Assembly: GCF_030053115.1 (NCBI RefSeq)
Contig: NZ_CP125619.1
Location: forward strand, 6,296,062 to 6,360,061
DNA: 64,000 nucleotides
Origin: Pseudomonas svalbardensis
GTDB lineage: Bacteria > Pseudomonadota > Gammaproteobacteria > Pseudomonadales > Pseudomonadaceae
Direction: 5' to 3'
Shown: positions 17,925 through 28,015 of the stretch, one piece after another
How positions within the stretch are numbered: the stretch's first letter is position 1
Layout: each line of letters begins with the position of its first letter
Translations under genes and position numbers: made by a program
Notes under the pieces: model-generated
What the model was told of the DNA's origin: nothing
Seen by the model: only the letters and a program-made list of their open reading frames with translations
Databases searched by the model: none

Positions 17925-19183
17925 TGGCTGGACTCCCCGTAAGCGAAATGCAGACGCGCACTGGTCAGCGCTCGCTGCTCTTCCACGTCGATCTGTTTGA
18001 GGCGGGCTTCGATGAGCTCGCGCCGAGCGGCCACGACGGAGCTCAAATCGCCTTTGCCGGCGCGGTAGCTGGCCATACTGAGCTCGACCTTTTCCTTGGC
18101 CAAGGGCAACAGACTGTCCTGGGTTCGATGTACGGCACGATTCAAGCGTTCATAGTCGGCCAGCTCGTCCTCCAGTTGCTGGGTGTGCTCGCGTGAAAGG
18201 GCTTCACGCTCAGCCTCAAGCTGGTTGAGTTCAGCGTGCTTGGCCGCAATTTTTGGGTTTTGCCGAGAGTCAGGAAACAGCGGTAGATCCCATGAAAATT
18301 GCACGCTGACCATGTCGCCGAACTGTCGGCCGCGATTCTGATAGTCGACTTCCCAGCTCCAATCCGACTGTTTTTCCGCTTCGGCTTCACGGACCTTCGC
18401 TTGCGCTTCGCGGGTCATTGGCGCAAACGCTGCCAATTCTGGGTGATGTTGCAGCTTATGAGAGTAGCCAGAGGCTTCGACAGGCCATTCAGGCAAGCTG
18501 CCCACAGGTTTGTCGTTGGCGGCCGGGCCAATCCAGCGCTTCAGGGCCGCTCGGGCCTGCGCTCTCTGGCGAATCAGATCGTCCTGCTGCTCTTCCAGTT
18601 GTGCCGCTTCCTGTTTGGGCGTTACTGCATCAGCAGGTTGAGCGCGGCCGCCGGCAATTTGTGCACGGACGGTATCAGCCAGCAGACGGTTTTCTTTGTA
18701 GAAGTCCTGAAAGAGCGCGTCTTTACGCTCAACGGAGTAGCTGTTGATCCAGGCCAACGCCGTGGCCTGACGAACCTTTAGACGTTCGACCCGGCGCTCA
18801 GCGGCGGCGCGGTCAATGGCCGCATCAGCGACCTCGATTCGGGCTTTGCGCTTGGCGCTGTTGGGCATCTCCTGACTGACTCCGACCATTCGCATAGTCA
18901 TGAAGTCCTGGTCGATGCTCCAGCGATCCGGCCCCCCAATGGGGTAGTTCTGTACGCCTAGCAGCAACTTGGGATCGGGTAGTTCACCAGCGGGGATGGC
19001 CGCACTACTGGCGGCCTGAATTTTCGCGTCTTGTGCAGTCAGCGACGGCGCATTGTTTTCAGCCAGCTGCAAAGCTTCATCGAGTGTCAATGCAGCAGCG
19101 AGACTCGGCAATGCTAGTACGCTTGCCGCCAGGCCGGCCACGAGGGACCACCCTGTGCAATAGCACTTGGAGTTCATGTTCAC
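17921..19183 (-). CDS. cusC: CusC-type TolC-family outer-membrane efflux protein
   Basis: The outer-membrane channel of the CusCBA system. 420 residues with signal peptide (VAGLAASVLALPSLAAA) and the outer-membrane efflux repeats: LTLDEALQLAENNAPSL at the start of the first, and long coiled-coil helices with the paired motif YRAGKGDLSSVVAARRELIEARLKQIDVEEQRALTSARL at the end. First gene of the cus operon. I find no clear copy of the CopR-like motif in the 93 bp before it, so its control is unresolved; transcription could also come through from the small gene at 19277-19618. Confidence 0.93.
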   Translation of the reverse strand: MNMNSKCYCTGWSLVAGLAASVLALPSLAAALTLDEALQLAENNAPSLTAQDAKIQAASSAAIPAGELPDPKLLLGVQNYPIGGPDRWSIDQDFMTMRMVGVSQEMPNSAKRKARIEVADAAIDRAAAERRVERLKVRQATALAWINSYSVERKDALFQDFYKENRLLADTVRAQIAGGRAQPADAVTPKQEAAQLEEQQDDLIRQRAQARAALKRWIGPAANDKPVGSLPEWPVEASGYSHKLQHHPELAAFAPMTREAQAKVREAEAEKQSDWSWEVDYQNRGRQFGDMVSVQFSWDLPLFPDSRQNPKIAAKHAELNQLEAEREALSREHTQQLEDELADYERLNRAVHRTQDSLLPLAKEKVELSMASYRAGKGDLSSVVAARRELIEARLKQIDVEEQRALTSARLHFAYGESSQ

Positions 19184-19276
19184 GATTCCTGTAATGATCC
19201 ACTGCGCGCGTCATAAGACATGCACGCAGATATGCCATCCCGCTAACGCGGAATGAGGCTCAGTGTGGTACAGGAA

Positions 19277-19618
19277 TCAAGTGCGGGGCGGTCGCCATAC
19301 CCCTGATGGGGTTTGTACTGGATGCGAATCTAGGGAGAAGGACAGTATGAGGGGGCTGGATAAGGTGATAGGAGGCTTGATGATCGAGACTTGCAGCATG
19401 CCACCAGTCTTGCACTCCTGGCCTGACTTACAGGGTTTGCCGTGCTCGGTGGGACTTTCCATGTCATGGCAGCAGTCTTGACCCATGCCGTCCATCATCG
19501 CCATGCCCATGGTTTTCATGGGGCAGGGCTCAGTCGGCGCCTGAACACCCGCCATCCCGCTGAGGGGGAGCGCCAGGCTAATCAGGAAAATCAGGCAAAA
19601 CCGTAGGTAGCGTTTCAT
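19277..19618 (-). CDS. small secreted Cys/Met-rich protein
   Basis: 113 residues with a signal peptide (LIFLISLALPLSGMAG). The mature part begins with a likely metal-binding stretch rich in Met, Cys and His: CPMKTMGMAMMDGMGQDCCHDM, then CKSGQECKTGG. The C-terminal half has no recognised motif. It sits between copCD and cusCBA on the same strand; small proteins of this kind recur in copper islands, and periplasmic copper binding is a reasonable inference. It is not assigned to a named family. Confidence 0.7.
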   Translation of the reverse strand: MKRYLRFCLIFLISLALPLSGMAGVQAPTEPCPMKTMGMAMMDGMGQDCCHDMESPTEHGKPCKSGQECKTGGMLQVSIIKPPITLSSPLILSFSLDSHPVQTPSGVWRPPRT

Positions 19619-19692
19619 GGGCTGGAGTGTAGCCGGTGGAAATGGCCCTTACAATTCACCTTCTAGACTCCTTAGTCGGCTGTCACCAACCT

Positions 19693-20631
19693 CTATCCCG
19701 CGCTCATTTCCATTTCCGGACTTAAAGTGCCTAACCATGCGACAAGACAAATTATGATGACTGCCATTAAAAATTCGAGTGTCATGCTGCGGCGCAAGGC
19801 ATTGACCGCGGCAGAGTATTCTCCATTTCGAACTGACCGCTCCAATACCGGACTTAGGTGAAAGCGGTTCAGCGTGGCTAACACGATCATCCCGGCAAAG
19901 AGCAGGATCTTCAAAAACAGCAGTACACCGTACGTACTGAGCATCACTTCATCGAGATTTGGACCGATGACAAACAGATAATTCACTACGCCTGTGATGC
20001 TTATGATCACTACGATCACAGCGCCGGCCGATTCAAAACCAGTTAGCACCCGTGCAAGAATTCGAGCTTCTTGTTCGCCCTTTAGCGATTTCAACCGCAG
20101 CAGTAGAGCGAATGCCAGTAGAGCCCCCAACCAGCCACCTGCGGCTAAAAGATGGAATATATCGGCGATGAAATGCCAGTAGCGTCGGCTGCCTTCATCC
20201 ATGGCACCGTGCCCTGTCCAAGCCAACGTCGCCAACGCAATCGCTCCGCATACGGTGACGATCCAGAGACTGGGTGTCGGAAATCGCTTATTCAGTGCGA
20301 CGCCAATAATTGCCATCACCAAGGCAGCTATTCGGACCATCCAGGTCAACCCGACGTCAGTCCCCATGAGGACCATTTCAAAAATATGGTGATGTAGCTC
20401 CATAAGCTCCGACACACCGCTCATTGCTTTCGCAAGCAACAACATGGCGACAAGGGATAGAGCTACACCTGCAACAGAAGTACCGTAAAGAAGCGACTCA
20501 AAATTCAAGACCGTGCCCGATACTCTTTCCTTTCCCCTGAGGCTGTACAAGCCGAAAATTGCCAATCCGAATAACAACATCAGGTCGAAATAGAGAGCAA
20601 AGCGAACCACAATATTTATTGAGTCGCTCAT
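19693..20631 (-). CDS. copD: CopD-family copper resistance membrane protein
   Basis: An inner-membrane protein of 312 residues with about eight hydrophobic segments. Conserved pattern [23 protein letters not shown] and [14 protein letters not shown] match CopD/YcnJ proteins; the His residues are candidate copper ligands. With CopC it is thought to move copper from the periplasm inwards. It lies 3 bp downstream of copC on the same strand, so the two form an operon. Confidence 0.93.
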   Translation of the reverse strand: MSDSINIVVRFALYFDLMLLFGLAIFGLYSLRGKERVSGTVLNFESLLYGTSVAGVALSLVAMLLLAKAMSGVSELMELHHHIFEMVLMGTDVGLTWMVRIAALVMAIIGVALNKRFPTPSLWIVTVCGAIALATLAWTGHGAMDEGSRRYWHFIADIFHLLAAGGWLGALLAFALLLRLKSLKGEQEARILARVLTGFESAGAVIVVIISITGVVNYLFVIGPNLDEVMLSTYGVLLFLKILLFAGMIVLATLNRFHLSPVLERSVRNGEYSAAVNALRRSMTLEFLMAVIIICLVAWLGTLSPEMEMSAG

Positions 20632-20634
20632 AAA

Positions 20635-21018
20635 TCATTTCACTTTAAATGAGAAGTTGCCGGTGATCGGGTGAGTGTCCGAGGAGACAGCACGCCATTC
20701 GACTTTGTAGGTACCGGTGGTCAAAGGTGCTGCCGGTGTAATCACCATCGTTTTCGGATCACCGCCACCAGCGACGGCGGCCTTAACACCCATTGGGGAG
20801 TTCGGCATGCCAGGCATATCGGTCATGATCAGTTTTGCACCGGAAAACTGAGTGGTGAGATTCTCAGAAAAGTGCAGTTCAATTTTCGAAGGGGCCGCCG
20901 CATTCGAGCCTTCTGCCGGAGTGGAAGAAAGGAGCTTTGGATGTGCTTGAGCAACTGCACTCAGAAGCAAACCGGCGGTAAGTGCAACAGCTACGGTCGT
21001 AGTTTTAAGGAATGACAT
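20635..21018 (-). CDS. copC: CopC periplasmic copper-binding protein
   Basis: 127 residues. The signal peptide ends AQA so that the mature protein begins HPKLLSSTPAEGS, giving the N-terminal His that binds Cu(II) in CopC. A second conserved His is in SSDTHPITGNFSF. The Met-containing segment DMPGMPNSPMGV may give a Cu(I) site. It supplies copper to CopD, encoded directly downstream. A CopR-box-like motif lies ~200 bp upstream. Confidence 0.95.
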   Translation of the reverse strand: MSFLKTTTVAVALTAGLLLSAVAQAHPKLLSSTPAEGSNAAAPSKIELHFSENLTTQFSGAKLIMTDMPGMPNSPMGVKAAVAGGGDPKTMVITPAAPLTTGTYKVEWRAVSSDTHPITGNFSFKVK

Positions 21019-21214
21019 GCAAGACTCCTCACAGCAAGAGCTGTTGATTCGAGGTTTGTTTGGGAATTTCTAGTTTTTACTTTTCGATTCTTGTTAAAAC
21101 CACTGATGATTAGCTAGTAGCCTCCGTGTTCTAGGGCAGGTTGAACACGAAAAACTCACTAGACCCCAACGTCACAGTGCAAGAACACGATGCCACACGA
21201 ACGCAAACTGTTCG

Positions 21215-21230
21215 ATTACATTTCAGTCAG
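21215..21230 (-). promoter_or_regulatory. CopR-box-like motif upstream of copCD
   Basis: On the minus strand it reads CTGACTGAAATGTAAT, one mismatch from the copy before copA (38469). It lies in the 370-bp gap between copS and copC, where no gene is seen. Confidence 0.6.
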
Positions 21231-21388
21231 CTTGACGCGGGTGTTTGGCCTCGAATTGGCGGGCGTAGCTAGACATAAAGACCAGACCGCGTGTCCGCGA
21301 TACTAGGGTTCTCACTCATTCAAAAATAACAAAAGTGGACGCTGAGCGCTGGCTGAGAAATCGCCGTTGATCACAAATGCGCCGTTGC

Positions 21389-22777
21389 TCAGCTGACCGT
21401 CAAGTCAACACGAGGAAACTCTAGATGAAAGGCCGTTTTCCCGTCACATGACGTACACCAGATCTTGCCATCATGCGCTTCAATAATTGATCGAGTAATC
21501 GACAGACCTAGCCCTGCGTTGCTTGGACTCCCTTCTCGCCGCGCTGGGTCTACGCGATAAAAACGATCGAAAAGCTTTTCAAGATGTTCGGGGGCAATGG
21601 GTTCTCCGTGGTTCTCCACGACGACCAATACCGACATCTCCTTCTGGAGGATTTCGACACTGATCGTCTTCCCTTCAGAGGTGTAGCGAAGCGCGTTAGA
21701 GAGCAGATTAGAAATGGCTCTGTGGAGCATAAGGACATCGCCTCGGACGCTGCCCCTTCCTGAAACCGTGAGTTCAATCCCTCGCTCATCAGCCAACAGA
21801 CGGTAGTATTCGAGCAGTTTTTCTACGACTTCCACGAGATCTATTGGTTTGTTCTCGTGTGTGATCAGACCATTGTCAGATTTGGCCAAAAAAAGCATGT
21901 CATCAATCATCCGACTCATACGCTTCAAGTCATCAAGATTTGAATACAGATTGTCTTCGTAGTCTTCAATATTCCTTTTTCTTGAAAGCACCACTTCCGT
22001 GTGGGTCATCAAATTGCTGACAGGGGTCCGTAGCTCGTGGGCAATGTCTGCGGAAAAGTTCGATAAACGGACAAATGCATCGTCCAGCCTGGACAACATT
22101 GCGTTAAAAGAAAGCACCATTTGCTGAAGCTCTTTGGGAACGGGTGCTAAGGGGATGCGATCTTTGAGTGATTTTGCTGACATTGACGCAGCGACCCGCG
22201 TGACCTGGTGAATAGGCCGCATGCCACTGCTTGCTACCATCCAGCCGAGTGCAGCGCTGACCAACGCGCTGATCACTAATCCTATCCAAAACCATCGTTC
22301 AAGCGTTTCGAAAAAGGACATATGCTGAGTAACATCAAAGATCAAAATAACGGTCAACGGTTTTTCTTGTCCCGTCACAACGGCTTGTGCCGTCACGCCA
22401 CGGAACATCTGCCCTTGCTCCCGCCACTCCCAGACGGTGTTGTTTGTGGTTGTGCGGAACTCCTTCGGAATATCTACCGGACCGGGATCAGCAAACAATA
22501 GCTTGCCGTCACCATCGATTATCAGGGCAGTCAAATCAAGGTGAGCACCGAGCAGCGCTTCCAGTTCAGGCTTAAAATCGCTGAATTGATCGATGCTGTT
22601 CAACCCGGACAAAATTCTCTGGGTCGAGTGGAGCTTTTCGTTCAATGCCTGCTGATCCAGCATCTTAAAGTGATGCCGGCTGAGGTTATTGAAACTGAGT
22701 CCGGCGACCGTGAGCACGGCCGTTACCGCGAGCATGAACATCAGACTCATGCGGGTCGTCAGGGACATTCGGTTCAT
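21389..22777 (-). CDS. copS: CopS/CusS-type copper sensor histidine kinase
   Basis: 462 residues. Two membrane segments (about residues 11-29 and 160-182) enclose a periplasmic sensor domain. A HAMP linker is followed by the phospho-acceptor box [16 protein letters not shown], the N box [15 protein letters not shown] and the G boxes ([15 protein letters not shown]). Family members sense periplasmic copper and phosphorylate CopR. It overlaps copR by 4 bp (ATGA), so both are translated together. Confidence 0.94.
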   Translation of the reverse strand: MNRMSLTTRMSLMFMLAVTAVLTVAGLSFNNLSRHHFKMLDQQALNEKLHSTQRILSGLNSIDQFSDFKPELEALLGAHLDLTALIIDGDGKLLFADPGPVDIPKEFRTTTNNTVWEWREQGQMFRGVTAQAVVTGQEKPLTVILIFDVTQHMSFFETLERWFWIGLVISALVSAALGWMVASSGMRPIHQVTRVAASMSAKSLKDRIPLAPVPKELQQMVLSFNAMLSRLDDAFVRLSNFSADIAHELRTPVSNLMTHTEVVLSRKRNIEDYEDNLYSNLDDLKRMSRMIDDMLFLAKSDNGLITHENKPIDLVEVVEKLLEYYRLLADERGIELTVSGRGSVRGDVLMLHRAISNLLSNALRYTSEGKTISVEILQKEMSVLVVVENHGEPIAPEHLEKLFDRFYRVDPARREGSPSNAGLGLSITRSIIEAHDGKIWCTSCDGKTAFHLEFPRVDLTVS

Positions 22778-23463
22778 TCCGACTCCGAATCAGGCGCGTC
22801 GAGCATGTAACCCATCCCCCTGGAGGTATGTATCAACTTGACCTCGAAGTCGTCATCTATCTTGGCCCTCAACCTTCTCACTGCAACCTCGATAACGTTG
22901 GTATCGCTGTCGAAGTTCATATCCCAAACCTGGGAGGCGATAAGTGACTTTGGCAGCACCTCCCCTCGACGTCGTAGCAACAGCTCAAGCAACGCAAACT
23001 CTTTGGCCGTAAGGTCTATGCGCTTACCTCCACGAATTGCCCGACGCTTGAGCAGGTCCACCTCCAGATCAGCCAATTTCATGTAGGTTTGCGAGGGAGC
23101 GCCGTTACCCCGACGCAGCAACGTTCTGACACGGGCCAGCAATTCAGAAAATGCGAAGGGTTTAATCAGGTAATCATCTGCTCCGAGTTCAAGTCCTTTT
23201 ACTCGGTCCTCAACACGGTCTCGCGCCGTGAGAAAGAGCACGGGAACGTCTTTCCCGGATGCACGAACCTTCTGAAGCACTTCCCAACCATCCAGCCCGG
23301 GCATCATGACGTCGAGAATCAGCAGGTCATAGGCCTCGCTCAAAGCGTGCTGAAGCGCCACTTTGCCATTGGTAAAGCGATCCACATTGAACCCCGCCTC
23401 CGTGAGTCCTTGCTGCAAATAGATACCTATTTTGGGTTCGTCTTCAGCAACCAGAAGTCTCAT
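22774..23463 (-). CDS. copR: CopR/CusR-type copper response regulator
   Basis: 229 residues in the OmpR/PhoB family. The receiver domain has the acidic pair at D8/E9 and phospho-acceptor Asp51 in [15 protein letters not shown]; the C-terminal winged helix is at about residues 130-222 ([38 protein letters not shown]). I start it at ATG 23463 ([13 protein letters not shown]); the longer open frame to 23526 adds 21 residues absent from the family. It is divergent from the PtrA-like gene at 23669, with a CopR-like motif between them. It is likely the regulator of the copper genes in this island. Confidence 0.94.
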   Translation of the reverse strand: MRLLVAEDEPKIGIYLQQGLTEAGFNVDRFTNGKVALQHALSEAYDLLILDVMMPGLDGWEVLQKVRASGKDVPVLFLTARDRVEDRVKGLELGADDYLIKPFAFSELLARVRTLLRRGNGAPSQTYMKLADLEVDLLKRRAIRGGKRIDLTAKEFALLELLLRRRGEVLPKSLIASQVWDMNFDSDTNVIEVAVRRLRAKIDDDFEVKLIHTSRGMGYMLDAPDSESE

Positions 23464-23526
23464 GAGGGTGGCTCTCGGATAATGATGAAGCGCAGTCTGC
23501 AACGAAACACGCCAGCCAACCAGCAA

Positions 23527-23542
23527 CTGACAGAAAAGTAAT
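23527..23542 (+). promoter_or_regulatory. CopR-box-like motif between copR and ptrA-like gene
   Basis: CTGACAGAAAAGTAAT followed by ATTGG. The same extension GTAATATTGG follows the motif before the second PtrA-like gene (38103). Confidence 0.6.
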
Positions 23543-23668
23543 ATTGGCTTCAGGTAGATGTCAGCGAGCGCTGTCTAGGGTTCAAGCATGAGTACTTCCT
23601 GGTGCTCGACCGACTCTTCAGCATGAAACGTTTGGGAGCCGGAAAACAATTCCATAAGGAGTTGCCCC

Positions 23669-24022
23669 ATGAATCGCCTGAAAATGCTGTTTTTTGTGAG
23701 CTCGATACTCGTCTCAGCTTCTGTATGGGCTGAAAGTGGCGGAGACCGGGTGATAGAGCGTATGGAAAGCCTGCGCGACAGGGCTGAAGCCGTACTGATT
23801 CAAGCTGAAAAAGCCCCTGAAGGACAGCGTCATGTCCACATGGCCGAGCATATGAAGATGCTCGGCGACATCATGAGCCAACTCCATAAAGATCATCCAG
23901 ACGCATCAATGCCACCTCAGCAGCACCTCGCCTGGATGGAAAAGCACGACAAAATCGTCGATGACGTTTTGAGCCAAATGCAGCGCGAGCACAAATTGAT
24001 GCTTTCAGAGTGCCATCAGTAA
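23669..24022 (+). CDS. PtrA-like secreted copper-responsive protein (long form)
   Basis: 117 residues with a signal peptide (MLFFVSSILVSASVWA) and AAGGAG before the ATG. The mature N-terminus AESGGDRVIERMESLRD matches the start of PtrA-family proteins and of the second small protein at 38241 (AEGGGDRAFARMEAARS). The remaining ~75 residues are helical, rich in His and Met (HVHMAEHMKMLGDIMSQLHKDH) and end in ECHQ, so metal binding is plausible. In P. aeruginosa a small ptrA gene lies next to copRS and is copper induced; the same arrangement is seen here. Confidence 0.75.
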   Translation: MNRLKMLFFVSSILVSASVWAESGGDRVIERMESLRDRAEAVLIQAEKAPEGQRHVHMAEHMKMLGDIMSQLHKDHPDASMPPQQHLAWMEKHDKIVDDVLSQMQREHKLMLSECHQ

Positions 24023-24057
24023 TAAGTGCTCGACGCATTTCTTGGTTAGAGCTGATT

Positions 24058-24090
24058 AACACGGCGTCACCTGAACGCCGTGTTTTTTTT
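24058..24090 (+). terminator. rho-independent terminator after ptrA-like gene
   Basis: AACACGGCGT pairs with ACGCCGTGTT and is followed by a run of eight T in total. It ends just before the next CopR-like motif at 24096. Confidence 0.88.
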
Positions 24091-24095
24091 GAAAA

Positions 24096-24111
24096 CTGAC
24101 AGAAATGTAGT
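24096..24111 (+). promoter_or_regulatory. CopR-box-like motif upstream of cupredoxin gene
   Basis: CTGACAGAAATGTAGT, 74 bp before the cupredoxin start; one base differs from the copA copy. Confidence 0.65.
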
Positions 24112-24184
24112 GTTCAGGTCAGTTAACTGGCAGCTCCGTGTCTTTAGCATAGCCAGTGCTCCCACTGTTACTCTCGAGGTCACT

Positions 24185-24721
24185 ATGAAAGCTAAGCTCG
24201 TTTCCCCTGTCATCGCAGCAATCACTCTACTCTTCGGTGCTACGGCTATGGCCAGCGCAGGGCATGGAAAAGAGGACATCGGCCAGCCTGGAGTCGCCTC
24301 TGAGGTTACCCGTACGGTGGACGTCGAGATGGGCGATGTTTTCTTCAAACCTGAAAGCATCGACGTAAAGCCTGGTGAAACTATTCGATTTGTACTTCGC
24401 AATGAGGGTTCGCTGCTGCACGAGTTCAACATCGGCAAAGCCGCTGCTCATGCAGCACACCAAAAAGAAATGGCAAGCATGTTCCAGAACGGGACGCTTA
24501 ACCCCACCGGTACCGGGAAAACGATGAGCGGTATGGGCCACAGCATGGGTGGAATGAAGATGGTCGCAATGGAGCACAACGACCCGAACAGCGTCCTGAT
24601 TGAGCCTGGCGCAACCCAGGAGCTGATCTGGACCTTCAACAACAGCACAGGCCTTCAGTTTGCCTGCAACGTGCCGGGGCATTACCAGTCAGGGATGGTT
24701 GGTCCGTTTGACCTGAAGTAA
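24185..24721 (+). CDS. periplasmic cupredoxin (plastocyanin-like copper protein)
   Basis: 178 residues from ATG 24185, preceded by GAGGT. A signal peptide (LVSPVIAAITLLFGATAMA) is followed by a cupredoxin fold with type-1 copper ligands: His in GSLLHEFNIG, then Cys, His and Met in FACNVPGHYQSGMVGPF. A His/Met-rich insertion lies between (HAAHQKEMASMFQNG, MSGMGHSMGGMKMVAMEH). It probably binds or oxidises copper in the periplasm. It has its own CopR-like motif and leads the DUF2933/P-type ATPase cluster. An in-frame codon further upstream was rejected as start because it lies before the CopR-like motif. Confidence 0.9.
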   Translation: MKAKLVSPVIAAITLLFGATAMASAGHGKEDIGQPGVASEVTRTVDVEMGDVFFKPESIDVKPGETIRFVLRNEGSLLHEFNIGKAAAHAAHQKEMASMFQNGTLNPTGTGKTMSGMGHSMGGMKMVAMEHNDPNSVLIEPGATQELIWTFNNSTGLQFACNVPGHYQSGMVGPFDLK

Positions 24722-24814
24722 GCCGGAGCTGGCTGCTAACAACGCTTCGACGCACGAGTTGGCTACGCTCTGTCGCAGAGATCACAGCAACGCTCACACA
24801 GTGGGGTTTAGATC

Positions 24815-25066
24815 ATGAATAACCATCAGCATCCGGATGGAAACACCACCGCACCATTTTGGAGGCGCAAAACAGGCGTTGTACTAATCATGCTCATTGC
24901 GATTGGTGCCTTCTACGTGTTGCGGGAGCATTTCAGCCACGTTTATCCATTTTGGCCTTATCTGATTCTGTTGATCTGTCCATTGATGCATTTTTTTGGA
25001 CATGGACATGGCGGACATAGCCATGGCGATCAGGCAGCAACCCACAAGGACGAAAAAGGGAAATAG
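24815..25066 (+). CDS. DUF2933 small membrane protein
   Basis: 83 residues with two hydrophobic segments ([32 protein letters not shown]) and a His-rich tail ([12 protein letters not shown]). This pattern is DUF2933, which is regularly found next to copper ATPase genes. It ends 2 bp before the P-type ATPase start, so they are co-translated. The function is unknown; a copper-binding accessory to the ATPase is the inference. Confidence 0.82.
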   Translation: MNNHQHPDGNTTAPFWRRKTGVVLIMLIAIGAFYVLREHFSHVYPFWPYLILLICPLMHFFGHGHGGHSHGDQAATHKDEKGK

Positions 25067-25068
25067 CC

Positions 25069-27426
25069 ATGCCTACCATATCGAGCCACCACGACCACAG
25101 TCACGCCCATAGTGCTCCGCTCAATGACGATGATCTACGTGACCCGGTGTGCGCAATGGCAGTCACTTCATCAAGTAAGTTTGGTGAGTCTTATCAGGGA
25201 CAGACATATCAATTTTGTAGCCTGAAATGCCAGGAGAAGTTTCGAGCTGATCCTGAACGCTACAGCGGTAATGTTTCGAGCGCCGAGTCCCGCGTCAGCA
25301 CTCCAGAGTCTGCGGTACAGACAGGCACTGAGTTTACCTGTCCGATGCACCCGGAAATACGCCAGCCCGGACCCGGCAACTGCCCTAAATGTGGCATGAC
25401 ATTAGAGCCGGTCATGCCCACGCTCGATGAAGAAGAAAATCCTGAACTCCGGGATTTCGCCCGCCGCTTTTGGTGGTCGCTGCCATTAACCGTGATAGTG
25501 ACAGTGCTCGCCATGGCGGGGCACTCGTTACAACTCCTCCATGGCTCGATCCAAAACTGGATCGAGCTCGCTCTGGCGACACCGGTGACCTTATGGGCAG
25601 GTTGGCCCTTTTTTGTAAGGGGCATAGCCTCTATTAGAAATCGCAGTCCAAACATGTGGACTCTGATCGGTTTGGGTACCGCCGCAGCCTACCTTTACAG
25701 CGTCATGGCAACGCTCTTACCCCAAAGCTTTCCCGCCACCTTCATGCAAGATGGACGTATCAGCGTCTACTTCGAAGCCGCCGCGGTCATCATCTCGCTC
25801 ACCTTGCTTGGGCAGATTCTTGAGCTCAAAGCCCGATCGCAAACCTCCGCCGCCATTAAGTCCCTTCTCGGTCTATCGCCCAAGACCGCACGCCGGATCA
25901 ATGCCGATGGACAGGAAGAAGACATTCCTCTCACCCATGTCCACCTTGGAGACCATCTGCGGGTCAGGCCTGGTGAAAAGGTGCCAGTTGATGGTTCAGT
26001 ACTGGAGGGCGAAAGTGCGGTGGATGAGTCCATGCTCACTGGCGAGCCAGTGCCGGTAATGAAGAGAGCTGGAGATAGCCTGATCGGTGCCACGCTGAAT
26101 ACACATGGCAGCTTGGTAATGGAGGCGCAGAAGGTCGGCGCTGAGACCATGCTGTCACAAATCGTACAGATGGTCGCTCGGGCTCAGCGCTCCAAAGCAC
26201 CCATGCAACGAATGGCCGACTCTATTGCTGGCTACTTTGTGATGGGTGTTATCGCGATTGCGATACTGACATTTGTCGGCTGGGGGCTTTTTGGCCCTGA
26301 GCCCAGTTGGGTGTTTGGTCTGATCAACGCTGTCGCCGTGCTGATCATCGCTTGTCCCTGTGCGTTGGGTCTTGCTACGCCCATGTCGATCATGGTTTCG
26401 ACAGGTAAAGCAGCCAGCATGGGTGTGCTGTTCAGGGATGCCAGTGCCATCGAAAACCTTTGCAAGATCGACACGCTGATTGTCGATAAGACAGGCACCC
26501 TGACAGAGGGACGGCCAGTGTTTCACAGCGTGGAGGCCACACCCAGTTTCAATCCCCACGATGTTCTTCATCTGGCTGCCAGCCTTGATCAGGGCAGCGA
26601 ACATCCCTTGGCTCATGCAATCGTCGATCACGCCCGAACCGAGAACATTAAGCTCACCAAGCCAGAATCCTTTGAGTCTGGTTCAGGTATCGGGGTCAGT
26701 GGCATCGTTGATGGCAAGAAGATCCAGCTGGGGAACACCGCGTTGATGGAAGCCGCAGGCGTGAACACCAAGCCCCTACAAGAGCGTGCAGAGTTGTTGC
26801 GACTTGACGGCATCAGCATCATCTACCTCGCAGTCGACGGGGTATTGGCAGGGTTGTTGGCAGTATCAGATCCAATTAAGCCGACCTCCAAAGAAGCAGT
26901 CACCAAGCTCAAGGCTGATGACATCAAAATCATCATGGCTACTGGCGACGGGCTCACCACCGCTCGGGCTGTCGCCAGGGAGATGGGGATTGAAGAAGTC
27001 CACGGTGAAGTAAAACCTCAGGACAAGGAACGTCTGGTCGCAGACCTCCAGCAATACGGCCGGAGGGTCGCCATGGCTGGCGACGGTATCAACGACGCAC
27101 CGGCCTTGGCGCGAGCAGATGTGGGCATCGCCATGGGGACAGGGACTGACGTTGCGATGAATAGCGCGCAACTCACGCTGGTAAAAGGCGACTTGATGGG
27201 GATTTTACGAGCACGGGCTCTTTCGGTTGCAACGGTAAAAAACATGCGGCAAAACTTGGGTTTCGCCTTTCTTTATAACGCGATGGGTATCCCCCTAGCC
27301 GCAGGCCTTCTCTATCCACTGACGGGACACCTCCTGTCGCCAATGATCGCGGCCATAGCCATGAGCGTCAGTTCTGCATCTGTAGTTTTCAATGCGTTGA
27401 GACTTAGGAATACCCGAATTGACTGA
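25069..27426 (+). CDS. copper-translocating P1B-type ATPase with YHS and HMBD domains
   Basis: 785 residues. A His-rich N-terminus (HHDHSHAHS) precedes a YHS domain ([11 protein letters not shown]... [10 protein letters not shown], ~24-62) and a heavy-metal-binding segment ([24 protein letters not shown], ~91-114). Then follow the ATPase features: TGEP actuator loop, transmembrane CPC ([13 protein letters not shown], ~427), phosphorylated Asp473 in DKTGTLTEG, the HP motif in [10 protein letters not shown], and the hinge [28 protein letters not shown]. It exports Cu(I) or Ag(I) from the cytoplasm. The YHS/HMBD set replaces the usual CxxC N-terminal domains, as in SilP/CopF-like pumps. It is followed by a CopZ-like gene. 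Confidence 0.94.
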   Translation: MPTISSHHDHSHAHSAPLNDDDLRDPVCAMAVTSSSKFGESYQGQTYQFCSLKCQEKFRADPERYSGNVSSAESRVSTPESAVQTGTEFTCPMHPEIRQPGPGNCPKCGMTLEPVMPTLDEEENPELRDFARRFWWSLPLTVIVTVLAMAGHSLQLLHGSIQNWIELALATPVTLWAGWPFFVRGIASIRNRSPNMWTLIGLGTAAAYLYSVMATLLPQSFPATFMQDGRISVYFEAAAVIISLTLLGQILELKARSQTSAAIKSLLGLSPKTARRINADGQEEDIPLTHVHLGDHLRVRPGEKVPVDGSVLEGESAVDESMLTGEPVPVMKRAGDSLIGATLNTHGSLVMEAQKVGAETMLSQIVQMVARAQRSKAPMQRMADSIAGYFVMGVIAIAILTFVGWGLFGPEPSWVFGLINAVAVLIIACPCALGLATPMSIMVSTGKAASMGVLFRDASAIENLCKIDTLIVDKTGTLTEGRPVFHSVEATPSFNPHDVLHLAASLDQGSEHPLAHAIVDHARTENIKLTKPESFESGSGIGVSGIVDGKKIQLGNTALMEAAGVNTKPLQERAELLRLDGISIIYLAVDGVLAGLLAVSDPIKPTSKEAVTKLKADDIKIIMATGDGLTTARAVAREMGIEEVHGEVKPQDKERLVADLQQYGRRVAMAGDGINDAPALARADVGIAMGTGTDVAMNSAQLTLVKGDLMGILRARALSVATVKNMRQNLGFAFLYNAMGIPLAAGLLYPLTGHLLSPMIAAIAMSVSSASVVFNALRLRNTRID

Positions 27427-27537
27427 GCTTAACTGATGCTCGCAGCCCGATACTGATAACTCTTGACCTTGCCGTCGTGTCAACGTTGATGCTGTCGTTG
27501 CGGTGAAATGAGACCGCTCAGAAAGAGAGGAATAATC

Positions 27538-27738
27538 ATGTTCGTCTTAGATGTTTCAGGCATTGGTTGCGGCAGTTGCGTCAGCAAAATCACCAAAGCG
27601 ATTCAGTCACTGGACAACGAAGCTATGGTTTCCGTGGATCGGGCAACGGGGAAGGTGAGCGTTGAAAGTAACAAAAGCCCAGAGCAGGTTCGTAAAACTG
27701 TAGAGGCGTTAGGTTTTCCTTCCCAGATCAGCGCCTGA
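27538..27738 (+). CDS. copZ: CopZ-like heavy-metal-associated (HMA) protein
   Basis: 66 residues from ATG 27538 (GAGAGG upstream). A ferredoxin-like HMA domain with metal-binding GIGCGSCVSKI, i.e. GCxxC instead of the common MxCxxC, and VSVDRATGKVSVES. It would carry Cu(I) in the cytoplasm and hand it to the ATPase encoded 111 bp upstream on the same strand. Confidence 0.88.
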   Translation: MFVLDVSGIGCGSCVSKITKAIQSLDNEAMVSVDRATGKVSVESNKSPEQVRKTVEALGFPSQISA

Positions 27739-27793
27739 GGGCGCTGATTCGTTCCTAAGGTAAGAGCCACGCATGTCCGGGCTCCCCTTGGGT

Positions 27794-28006
27794 TCATTTC
27801 AAATACGAGCGCAGAGCCGAGACAACCTGGTCCAGGTCCTCTTGACGTTGCTCTGGAGTAACAGCTTCAGCACCTAAATGCTCACGGATGCGCCCTTCGA
27901 GCACCTCTGCCATCAATCCATTCACCGCGCCCACCACCGCTGCAATTTGTTGCAAAACAGCAGAACACTCCACCTCCTGCTTCAGCGCGCGTTCCAGCGC
28001 TTGCCA
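27794..28006 (-). pseudogene. C-terminal remnant of a CsoR/FrmR/RcnR-family metal sensor
   Basis: The minus frame reads WQALERALKQEVECSAVL... VVGAVNGLMAEVLEGRIREHLG... EDLDQVVSALRSYLK and then stops at 27794. This is the C-terminal two-thirds of a CsoR/FrmR-family repressor, including the conserved Cys (VEC) and a downstream His. The expected N-terminal helix and start are absent: the codon before it is a stop and the DUF305 gene ends 10 bp further on. No start codon suits it, so I call it a deletion remnant. Confidence 0.78.
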
Positions 28007-28015
28007 TCACCATCG

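Noticed and set aside
19184..19276. Possible CopR-like motif before cusC.
   Set aside because: No sequence within reasonable mismatch of CTGACAGAAATGTAAT is present in this gap.
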